DNA of 13,032 bases from assembly GCA_031289065.1 (NCBI GenBank), contig JAITQI010000176.1, positions 1-13,032 of the forward strand, in the 5' to 3' direction. The number at the start of each line of letters is the position of its first letter. Within the stretch, counting starts at the first letter, position 1. Source of the stretch: Oscillospiraceae bacterium. Its GTDB lineage: Bacteria > Bacillota > Clostridia > Oscillospirales > UBA929. A program made the position numbers and the translations under genes. Under the pieces are notes generated by a model, which saw only the letters and a list, made by a program, of their open reading frames with translations, was not told where the DNA came from and ran no database searches. Of this stretch, positions 6,599-12,478 are shown piece by piece.

Positions 6599-8005
6599 AT
6601 GCGCCGTGGCCTTCGAACGCAGTTTTCCCTGGCCGTCATGCTGCTGGTTCTGCTCACCGTCGCTCTGCTCAGTGTGCTGTCCAACACCCTCATCCGCCGC
6701 CGGTTCGAGTCCTATCTGGCGGAGGAACAGCGCGCCCGGGCGCTGGCGCTGGCGGACAACCTCGGCACCCCCTATGACCCCGCCGACCAAACCTGGAATG
6801 TGGAGTTCATCCACGGGGTGGGCATGTCCGCCCTGTCGGACGGCTATATCGTCAAGGTGCTCGACGTCGGCGGCGGCGTGGTCTGGGACGCCCAAAGCCA
6901 CGACATGACCCATTGCCAACACATCATGGCGGAGATCGTCGCCCGGATGGAAGCCGTGCGCCCCGGGGAACCGGGCCGGTTTGTCTCCCAGCGGTATCCC
7001 CTGTCCCAAAACGGGCAGCCCATCGGCGTGGCCGACATCAGCTATTACAGCCCCTTCTTCTTGCAGGAAAGCGATTTCCGGTTTTTGGACTGGCTAAACT
7101 TCGCCCTGGCGCTGGTGGGCGGGCTGGCCTTGACCCTGGCCGCCCTGACCGGCACGGCGCTGGCCCGGCGGATCGCCCGCCCCATTGCCAAAACGGCCGA
7201 CATCGCCAAGCGCATTGCCGGGGGGCAGTATGAAATTCGCTTTGAAGGCCGCCCCAAAACCCGAGAGCTGGACGAACTGGCCCAGGCCATCAACCACCTG
7301 GCCGAGGCGCTGGGAACCCAGGAGAGCCTGCGGCGGCGGCTGACCACCGACATCGCCCACGAACTGCGCACGCCGCTGACGACGGTGTCCGCCCACCTGG
7401 AGGCCATCCTGGAAGGGGTCTGGGAGGCCACGCCGGAGCGCCTGCGGGCCTGCCACGAGGAGGTGGGCCGCCTGTCCGGAGTAATCGCCGACCTGGAGCG
7501 ACTCAACAGCGTGGACAGCGGCGAAATCCAACTCCGCAAAGCCCCGGTGGATGTGCTGGAGGCCGTCCGGGCGGCGGCGGCGGCCTTCGAGGCCGAGGCC
7601 GCCCGGAAACAAATCGCCCTGACCGTCGAAGGGGCGTCCCTCGTCCTGCCCGCCGACCGGGACAGGCTGGGCCAGGTGCTGGCAAACCTCCTGTCCAACG
7701 CCGTCAAGTACACGCCCACGGGGGGGCACATCCGGGTGCGCGTCGGCGAGGCGGACGGCTTCGGCGTGATCACGGTGGAGGACGACGGCCTGGGCATCCC
7801 GGAACCGGAGCTGACCCTCGTCTTCGAGCGGTTTTACCGCACGGACAAATCCCGCAGCCGCAAAACCGGCGGCGCGGGCATCGGTTTGGCCGTCGTCAAG
7901 GCCATCGTCGTCGCCCACGGCGGCACCGTGGAAGCCCAACAGCCCCCCGGCCCCGGCGCCCGTCTGGTGGTGAGGCTACCCCTTACGCCGACCTCTGACC
8001 TCTGA
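6599..8005 (+). CDS. Sensor histidine kinase
   Basis: A 468-residue membrane sensor kinase. TM1 is at about 9-31 (LAVMLLVLLTVALLSVL) and an extracytoplasmic sensor of about 130 residues contains a histidine-rich HDMTHCQH (101-108). TM2 is at about 166-188, followed by HAMP (RIARPIAKTADIAKRIAGG). HisKA has phospho-acceptor H254 in DIAHELRTPL. The ATPase domain has the N box with N367 (LANLLSNAVKYTP), G1 (EDDGLGIP, 394-401), F box (FERFYRTDKSRS) and G2 (GGAGIGLAVVK). The start is ATG 6599, one base after the regulator stop and preceded by a G-run ribosome site. An in-frame TTG at 6584 is less likely. The sensed signal is unknown; the His/Cys cluster could bind metal, but that is speculative. 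Confidence 0.95.
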   Translation: MRRGLRTQFSLAVMLLVLLTVALLSVLSNTLIRRRFESYLAEEQRARALALADNLGTPYDPADQTWNVEFIHGVGMSALSDGYIVKVLDVGGGVVWDAQSHDMTHCQHIMAEIVARMEAVRPGEPGRFVSQRYPLSQNGQPIGVADISYYSPFFLQESDFRFLDWLNFALALVGGLALTLAALTGTALARRIARPIAKTADIAKRIAGGQYEIRFEGRPKTRELDELAQAINHLAEALGTQESLRRRLTTDIAHELRTPLTTVSAHLEAILEGVWEATPERLRACHEEVGRLSGVIADLERLNSVDSGEIQLRKAPVDVLEAVRAAAAAFEAEAARKQIALTVEGASLVLPADRDRLGQVLANLLSNAVKYTPTGGHIRVRVGEADGFGVITVEDDGLGIPEPELTLVFERFYRTDKSRSRKTGGAGIGLAVVKAIVVAHGGTVEAQQPPGPGARLVVRLPLTPTSDL

Positions 8006-8014
8006 AAATCACCC

Positions 8015-8053
8015 TCACCCCCCAACCGTCATATCCTGACAGCTGGGGGGTGA
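8015..8053 (+). promoter_or_regulatory. Inverted repeat covering the protease ribosome-binding site
   Basis: TCACCCCCCA (8015-8024) pairs perfectly with TGGGGGGTGA (8044-8053). Within the 19-base loop GTCA (8028-8031) pairs with TGAC (8037-8040). The right arm is the G-rich Shine-Dalgarno of the protease gene whose ATG is at 8058, so the folded mRNA would hide it. No T-run follows, which argues against a terminator. Control of translation is inferred. Confidence 0.6.
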
Positions 8054-8057
8054 TCTC

Positions 8058-9737
8058 ATGATGACGGAACCGGCAGAGGAACCACGGGGCGGCGAAGGGC
8101 CGCGGGAGGTCATTGTCAAATACAACGGAGACCTGTCCCGGCTGGAGGCGGCGCTGGGCGCGGAGGTGGAACCCCTGGGCGCGGACTACGCCATTGTCAC
8201 CATGGATCCGGCGCGGTTTGAAGAGCTGTACCTGTTCCCGGAGGTCGAGTACATCGAACAACCCAAACTGCTGTCCCTGAGTCAGGTAAACAGCCTGGGC
8301 GCGGTCTGCGTCACAGGGGCGCGGGACGCCTATCAGTTGACCGGGCAGGGGACCCTGGTGGCCGTGCTGGATTCGGGGCTGGACTACCGGCACGGGGATT
8401 TCCGCCGAGAGGACGGCTCCACCCGCGTCCTGTGGCTGTGGGATCAGACCCTTCCGGGCCGCCCGCCCCCGGGCTTCAAGGGTGGCGCCGAATTTTCCGG
8501 GGCGGAACTCGACCAAGCCCTGTCCTCTGGCGACCCATACGGCCTTGTGTCCCATCGGGACACGGTGGGGCACGGAACGGCGGTGGCGGGCATCGCCGCC
8601 GGCAACGGACGGGAAAGCGGCGGCGGGGCGCGGGGCGTCGCGCCGGAAGCCGACCTGCTCGCCGTCAAATTGGGAGAGCGGGGCCGGGCCTCCTTCGCCC
8701 GAACCACCGAGCTGATGCGGGCGCTCAAATATGTGACGGACAAGGCGCTGGAACTCCGCCGCCCCCTCGCCGTCAACATCAGTTACGGCTCCAACGACGG
8801 CGCTCACAACGGTTCGACACTGTTTGAAAATTACATCGACGAGCTCGCCCTGACCTGGAAAACGGTTATCGTGGCGGCGGCGGGCAACGAAGGTGGAGCT
8901 GGGCACCATTTCGCGGCTCATGTGGGGCAAGGGGAAACCCTTGACGTGCCATTCGCCGTGTCGGCCAATCTGCCGACGCTGACCATGTCGATTTGGCGGA
9001 ACTTCGCCGACGATTTCACCTTCGCCTTGAGCGCCCCCAACGGCGCTCAGGTCGCGCTGATCACCCGGAACATCGTCAGCGCCCCGGCGGGCGTCGGCAA
9101 CACGACGGTGACCGTCTCCTACCGGCAGCCGACGCATTACAGCGTGGGCCAGGAGGTCTTTTTCGCCTTTCGGGCCGACACCGGCCCGGGGGTGGTTCCC
9201 GGCATCTGGACACTGCGGATCACCGGCACCCAGGTGGTTGACGGACAGCTGGACGTCTGGCTGCCGACGGTGGAGGAGGTGTCCGCCGAAACGGCCTTCT
9301 TCCGGCCCAGCGCGGCGGTCACGCTGACCATCCCCGCCACCGCGGGCCGGGTCGTCACGGTGGGAGGGTATGACGCGGCCCGGGGCTCTATCGCGCCCTT
9401 TTCGGGCCAGGGCAGCCTCCGGGACGGCGCCGACAGCAAGCCGGACTTGGTCGCCCCGGCGGTGGACGTTTCCTCGGCCCGGGCTGGGGGCGGCTACGAC
9501 GTCTTCACGGGCACCAGCATGGCCGCCCCCTTTGTCACCGGAGCGGCGGCGCTGATGATGGAGTGGGGCGTCGTCCAGGGCAACGACCCCTTTCTCTACG
9601 GCCAGCGCGTCAAAGCCTTCCTGCGGCGCGGCGCGGCCCGAGACCTCGGGCAAACCTACCCCAACCCCAGCTGGGGCTACGGCAAACTCTGCCTAAAAAC
9701 CAGCCTGGACACCCTCCAGACATACAGCCAGTTTTGA
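8058..9737 (+). CDS. S8 family serine protease, Csp-like subtilase
   Basis: A 559-residue subtilisin-type protease with an intact triad: D105 (AVLDSGLDY), H172 (GHGTAVAGI) and S487 (GTSMAAPFVTGAA), plus oxyanion N277 (AAAGNEGG). The first 80 or so residues (REVIVKYNGDL ... EVEYIEQPK) look like an inhibitor-type prodomain. About 285-430 is a beta-rich insertion between N277 and the serine, as in clostridial Csp proteases that activate the cortex hydrolase SleC during germination. Length fits that group. There is no signal peptide or membrane segment, so it is cytoplasmic or packaged in spores. It follows the kinase gene by 52 bases with no visible promoter of its own. Subtilase certain; Csp-type role inferred. 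Confidence 0.9.
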   Translation: MMTEPAEEPRGGEGPREVIVKYNGDLSRLEAALGAEVEPLGADYAIVTMDPARFEELYLFPEVEYIEQPKLLSLSQVNSLGAVCVTGARDAYQLTGQGTLVAVLDSGLDYRHGDFRREDGSTRVLWLWDQTLPGRPPPGFKGGAEFSGAELDQALSSGDPYGLVSHRDTVGHGTAVAGIAAGNGRESGGGARGVAPEADLLAVKLGERGRASFARTTELMRALKYVTDKALELRRPLAVNISYGSNDGAHNGSTLFENYIDELALTWKTVIVAAAGNEGGAGHHFAAHVGQGETLDVPFAVSANLPTLTMSIWRNFADDFTFALSAPNGAQVALITRNIVSAPAGVGNTTVTVSYRQPTHYSVGQEVFFAFRADTGPGVVPGIWTLRITGTQVVDGQLDVWLPTVEEVSAETAFFRPSAAVTLTIPATAGRVVTVGGYDAARGSIAPFSGQGSLRDGADSKPDLVAPAVDVSSARAGGGYDVFTGTSMAAPFVTGAAALMMEWGVVQGNDPFLYGQRVKAFLRRGAARDLGQTYPNPSWGYGKLCLKTSLDTLQTYSQF

Positions 9738-9750
9738 CCCGCCCGCAGGC

Positions 9751-9786
9751 GACAGCTTTGGCGCGTCACAGCCCGCCAAAGCTGTC
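9751..9786. terminator. Strong hairpin after the protease gene
   Basis: Perfect 13-bp stem GACAGCTTTGGCG / CGCCAAAGCTGTC with a 10-base loop, 13 bases after the protease stop. It directly abuts the next hairpin. It lacks a T-tract of its own, so it may act as a 3' stabilising or pausing structure together with the neighbour. Confidence 0.6.
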
Positions 9787-9820
9787 AAAAAGGAGACAAA
9801 CCGCAGTTTGTCTCCTTTTT
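9787..9820. terminator. Bidirectional rho-independent terminator
   Basis: Perfect 15-bp stem AAAAAGGAGACAAAC / GTTTGTCTCCTTTTT with a CGCA loop. The A/T-rich ends give a T-run on either strand. It therefore can end both the + strand protease transcript and the - strand structured-RNA transcript that converge here. A 5-bp hairpin (9821-9835, GACGC-caata-GCGTC) lies on the RNA-gene side. Confidence 0.8.
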
Positions 9821-9844
9821 GACGCCAATAGCGTCTTCTTTACT

Positions 9845-10058
9845 ATCAAGAAACCCCACTTTGGCCGTGCGAACCCGTTTATAACCTGCACGCGCACGCA
9901 GGTGGGTCGCCTCTCCTCGCATTCCTCGCTTCCAACTTCCGGCCCTAAGGCCGGGAGGCCTGCGATCCAGCGGGGAAGCCCGGCATCCCGATGTGAAAAT
10001 GTGGGTTTAAAAAGGCTCGTCACGCACCAAGCAGGGGTTGCTTGCACGGTTTCTTGAT
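9845..10058 (-). ncRNA. ssrS: Structured RNA, probably 6S RNA (SsrS)
   Basis: A 214-nt segment whose ends pair: ATCAAGAAACC (5', 10048-10058) with GGTTTCTTGAT (9845-9855). The closing stem continues as CCGTGC/GCACGG and AACCC/GGGTT across small bulges. Then comes a large open region and an apical arm with GCTTCC/GGAAGC and the tip CCGGCC-ttag-GGCCGG. On the 3' side of the bubble is a small hairpin ACCTGC/GCAGGT, followed by TTATAAAC. Long closing stem, central bubble and apical arm are the 6S architecture, which mimics an open promoter and binds sigma-A RNA polymerase; length also fits. The promoter predicts a start exactly at 10058. The - strand is the sense strand. A structured RNA is well supported; the 6S identity is from architecture and recalled similarity. 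Confidence 0.68.
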
Positions 10059-10064
10059 GTCTCT

Positions 10065-10093
10065 ATCATAGCACAGGTTGAGTAAAATTTCAA
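10065..10093 (-). promoter_or_regulatory. Strong sigma-A promoter of the structured RNA
   Basis: On the - strand: TTGAAA (10088-10093), a 17-bp spacer, and TATGAT (10065-10070) with an upstream TG as extended -10 (TGC-TATGAT). The expected start, 7 bases beyond the -10, is 10058, the first base of the RNA closing stem. This near-consensus form fits an abundant stable RNA. Confidence 0.85.
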
Positions 10094-10144
10094 GGATGTT
10101 TCGCAAATTTTTGTGTGAATCGCGCAGGACGCAAAAAGGGAACG

Positions 10145-10471
10145 TCAAGCGTCGGCTTCGCCGTTGTCGTCGTCGCCCTCGTCGTCGTCGTCTTCATCGT
10201 CGTCGTCCTCGGACAAGCGGAGCATGAACAGGTCGTAGATCCGCTCGGCCTCGGTGTCGTCGTCCAGGGTGGACAGGACTTCCTCTCCGTCCTCCTCGGT
10301 GGACTTGAGAATGATAAAATCTACTTCGGTCTGTTCGTCCGGCGTGTCGGCGGGGATAAAGGCCATATATGTGACGCCTTTGTCCTCCAGCGTATCCAGA
10401 TGCTCCAACTCGTACTCCACGCCGTCGTCGTCGGTCAGGGTAATCAGGTCGCCTCCGAGTTCGTCATGCAC
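10145..10471 (-). CDS. DUF1292 (YrzB-like) acidic protein
   Basis: A 108-residue very acidic cytoplasmic protein. The core (about 7-85: ITLTDDDGVEYELEHLDTLE, then YMAFIPAD and DFIILKSTEEDGEEVLSTLDD) matches the DUF1292/YrzB family of Firmicutes, whose function is unknown. The C-terminal 22 residues are almost all Asp/Glu, encoded by a GAC/GAT repeat. The start is GTG 10471, 8 bases after GAGAGGAGG; a nearby ATG (10467) is out of frame. In Bacillus the family sits with ruvX/yrzL, but here it stands alone with its own promoter at 10503-10531. The family call is from the core pattern. Confidence 0.85.
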   Translation of the reverse strand: MHDELGGDLITLTDDDGVEYELEHLDTLEDKGVTYMAFIPADTPDEQTEVDFIILKSTEEDGEEVLSTLDDDTEAERIYDLFMLRLSEDDDDEDDDDEGDDDNGEADA

Positions 10472-10502
10472 AGGCGTTTCCTCCTCTCAACTGATTACTT
10501 AT

Positions 10503-10531
10503 AGCATACAGCGAAGCCGGGCAGAATGCAA
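10503..10531 (-). promoter_or_regulatory. Promoter of the DUF1292 gene
   Basis: On the - strand: TTGCAT (10526-10531), a 17-bp spacer and TATGCT (10503-10508). The predicted start is near 10496, 25 bases before the GTG start codon, which leaves just enough leader for the GAGAGGAGG ribosome site. Confidence 0.6.
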
Positions 10532-10562
10532 GCCTTTTTTTAGCGTATCCCAGGCCTTTGTC

Positions 10563-10925
10563 TCAAGGCCCGAAGTCCTCCAACAGCTGCTGCAGCGCCA
10601 GCCAGCCTTCTACGCGGATACCGGTTTGCAGGCTGAGATAGTCCGCCCGGCGCAGGGTGCCCGTGCGGATGTCGGTGACCATGTCCGGCACGCCTTCCTC
10701 GGGCAGCCGGTAGACCGCGACGCGGCCGTCCAGGTCGCGCAGCAGGAAAACGGTCGCGCCCCCGGACGGGGTTTCGGGCGCGGCTTCGGCCATGACAGCC
10801 AGCGCGTCGGGCAGCGCCGGAACGGTCACCGGCGCGGCGGGGAACAGGAGCGGAAGGGCAAGCAGCGTGGCGGCAAACAGCGCGCCCATACCCAAAATGA
10901 GAACCGCCTTGGCGCGTGCGGTCAT
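10563..10925 (-). CDS. Membrane-anchored protein with BofC C-terminal-like domain
   Basis: A 120-residue protein with one N-terminal transmembrane segment (about 7-28, VLILGMGALFAATLLALPLLF). A linker of about 25 residues rich in Ala and Pro follows, then a small domain (about 57-119). That domain (VFLLRDLDGRVAVYRLPEEG ... ADYLSLQTGIRVEGWLALQQLLEDFG) follows the pattern of the BofC C-terminal domain: strand, GxIAVY, then a GI-x-V-x2-x2-L-x2-LLEDF ending. BofC in Bacillus is a forespore-secreted regulator of the sigma-K checkpoint, but many clostridial proteins carry only this domain and their role is unknown. ATG 10925 has AAAGGATGGGG upstream. A TATAAT (10983-10988, - strand) lacks a good -35, so it may be cotranscribed with the lipoprotein gene 92 bases upstream. 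Confidence 0.7.
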   Translation of the reverse strand: MTARAKAVLILGMGALFAATLLALPLLFPAAPVTVPALPDALAVMAEAAPETPSGGATVFLLRDLDGRVAVYRLPEEGVPDMVTDIRTGTLRRADYLSLQTGIRVEGWLALQQLLEDFGP

Positions 10926-11017
10926 GAAAACCCCATCCTTTCACAAGACAGTGCAAGGATAGGATTCCCATTTTAGTGCCGGATTATACGGCGCCGACGT
11001 TTCGCCGACTCACATCA

Positions 11018-11593
11018 CTACTGGCTCACGGTCTCCGCGCCGCGGATGGGCAGCACGTTCAGCGAGGTGAGGGCCAGCCGCAGATACTGGTACCCGTCCT
11101 CCTTGTATTCCTCCAGAACGCCGACGGCTTCCACCCATTCGTAGGTGTCGGGGTAGGCCCCGTCCCAGGACACCTCAAACCCGGCGTTGGCGTCAATGCC
11201 GCAGCAGCCCGGCCCGAAGCGGTAGACCGAACAGTAGGTGACACCGGTATCGGGGGCCACATAGAGGTCGAAGATGCCCTCGAATTTGATGGTTCGGCCC
11301 AGATAGTCCTCGGCGTTGAAATAGATGTCATTTGTCTGGGCGATAAACATCTTCTCCTTGATTTCCACCACGTCCCCTGTCTCCGCCGGGGCCGACGATT
11401 CCGGCGGGCTGAGAGTTTCAGGGACAGCGGCGGGCGGCGTCTCCGACGGCGGGGCGGTAGACACGGTGTCGGGCAGGTTGACGGACGGCGTACCGTTTCC
11501 GTTGCGCACGGCGGGATTCACAGGCGGCGTGAGCTGACAGCCGGACAGAACCCACAAAACGCATACGGCCAGCGCAAATCCTCTCTTTTTCAT
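11018..11593 (-). CDS. Lipoprotein with Cys-Cys domain resembling DUF1980/TIGR03943
   Basis: A 191-residue secreted lipoprotein. The signal peptide MKKRGFALAVCVLWVLSGC ends in a lipobox (LSGC, lipidated C19). A Pro/Ser/Thr-rich linker runs to about 75, then a compact domain of about 115 residues begins at VEIKEKMF. The domain reads like an OB fold: GRTIKFEGIFDLY, YCSVYRFGPGCCGIDANAGFEV (C121, C130, C131) and YEWVEAVGVLEEY. The RF..xCCxxDA element resembles the C-terminal domain of DUF1980/TIGR03943 proteins, often found beside zinc or iron transport genes. It lies 36 bases after znuB with a perfect AAGGAGG site, so it probably belongs to the metal-uptake operon. It is too short to be the ZnuA binding protein. 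A metal-related role is inference. Confidence 0.75.
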   Translation of the reverse strand: MKKRGFALAVCVLWVLSGCQLTPPVNPAVRNGNGTPSVNLPDTVSTAPPSETPPAAVPETLSPPESSAPAETGDVVEIKEKMFIAQTNDIYFNAEDYLGRTIKFEGIFDLYVAPDTGVTYCSVYRFGPGCCGIDANAGFEVSWDGAYPDTYEWVEAVGVLEEYKEDGYQYLRLALTSLNVLPIRGAETVSQ

Positions 11594-11629
11594 GAACAGA
11601 TCCTCCTTTTTGATGTTGCCACCGGGATT

Positions 11630-12478
11630 TCAAGGGTAGACTTGGCGCGCCCTTTTGCGCACGGCCACGACGACAAGGCCCGCCGCGCTAAACAGCAGGA
11701 AGGCCGCGATGTTGACCAGCACAACGCTGGCCCCCGTGGGCGTCGCCTTGACATAGGAAATCATCACGCCCACCAGGAAGCAGACCACCGACACACAGGC
11801 GGTGCAGATGGACACGCTTTTGAACCGCTTGCAGAGCCGCATGGAGGTGAGCGCGGGGAAAATGATCAGGCTGGAAATCAGCAGCGCCCCCATCATCCGC
11901 ATCCCCAGCACGATGGTAATGGCCGTCAGAAAGGCGATCACCATGTTGTACAAACCGGCCTTGACGCCGGTGGCCCGGGCAAAGGTCTCGTCAAAGGTGA
12001 CCGCGAAAATCTTGTGGTAAAACAGCCCGAACAGGGTCAGCACCACGGCGGCCAAAACGACGCTCAGCGTCACGTCGTCCCGATTCATGGCCAAAATGCT
12101 GCCGAACATATAGTTGCAGACGTCGGTATTCATCCCGGTGGTCAGGGAGATGACCACCACGCCGATGGCCAGCGAGCTGGTGGAAATCAGGGCAATGGCG
12201 GCGTCGCCCTTGATCTTTCCGTTTTCGCTGATCCGCAGCAGCAGGAAGGCCGCCAGCACCACGATGGGGATGGAGACGGTCAGGGGGGCGGCGTTCATGG
12301 CCGTGGCCAGGGCCAGCGTCCCAAACCCCACGTGGGACAGCCCGTCGCCGATCATAGCGTACCGCTTCAGGACAAGACTGACCCCCAGCAGCGCCGCGCA
12401 CAGCGACACCAACAGGCCCACCACCACCGCGTGAACGATAAAGGTGTAGGAGAACATCTCCCCCAGCAGGTCAAACAT
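11630..12478 (-). CDS. znuB: Zinc/manganese ABC transporter permease
   Basis: Membrane permease of the ABC-3 family (ZnuB/MntB/TroC), which imports Zn2+ or Mn2+ with an ATPase and a lipoprotein binding protein. The 282-residue product has about eight hydrophobic segments. Family marks are LKRYAMIGDGLSHVGFG (38-54), KIKGDAAIALISTSSLAIGV (88-107), VTFDETFARATGVK (160-173) and MRMMGALLISSLIIFPA (193-209). I start at ATG 12478, preceded by GGGGGAGGCGG and overlapping the znuC stop by 8 bases. An in-frame start 43 codons upstream would overlap znuC heavily. Zinc versus manganese cannot be settled from the permease; the zinc label follows the neighbouring lipoprotein and is tentative. Confidence 0.93.
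   Translation of the reverse strand: MFDLLGEMFSYTFIVHAVVVGLLVSLCAALLGVSLVLKRYAMIGDGLSHVGFGTLALATAMNAAPLTVSIPIVVLAAFLLLRISENGKIKGDAAIALISTSSLAIGVVVISLTTGMNTDVCNYMFGSILAMNRDDVTLSVVLAAVVLTLFGLFYHKIFAVTFDETFARATGVKAGLYNMVIAFLTAITIVLGMRMMGALLISSLIIFPALTSMRLCKRFKSVSICTACVSVVCFLVGVMISYVKATPTGASVVLVNIAAFLLFSAAGLVVVAVRKRARQVYP

Noticed and set aside
5836..6693. A 285-codon open frame on the - strand over the response-regulator gene and its promoter
   Set aside because: No family features; the + strand response regulator explains the region.
7983..9653. A 556-codon open frame on the - strand opposite the protease gene
   Set aside because: It lies wholly antisense to a protease with an intact catalytic triad, has no recognisable domain and has the Gly/Arg/Pro-rich make-up typical of shadow frames in GC-rich DNA.
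9563..10057. A 164-codon + strand frame running from the protease gene end through the gap
   Set aside because: It crosses two terminator hairpins and the structured RNA, has no family features, and its start lies inside the protease gene.
9845..10058. Structured RNA encoded on the + strand
   Set aside because: The pairing works on either strand, but only the - strand has a consensus promoter at the right distance and the terminator at its 3' side.
9845..10058. SRP RNA, RNase P RNA or tmRNA
   Set aside because: I see no SRP domain IV loop, no RNase P GAGGAAAGUCC-type core and no tmRNA tRNA-like ends; the long closing stem with a central bubble fits 6S better.
10150..10212. CRISPR-like or regulatory repeat
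   Set aside because: The GTC repeats have no spacers; they are Asp codons of the DUF1292 gene read on the other strand.
10979..10988. A sigma-A promoter for the BofC-like gene at TATAAT
   Set aside because: The -10 is perfect but no acceptable -35 or extended -10 lies at the right distance, so it is mentioned only within the gene entry.
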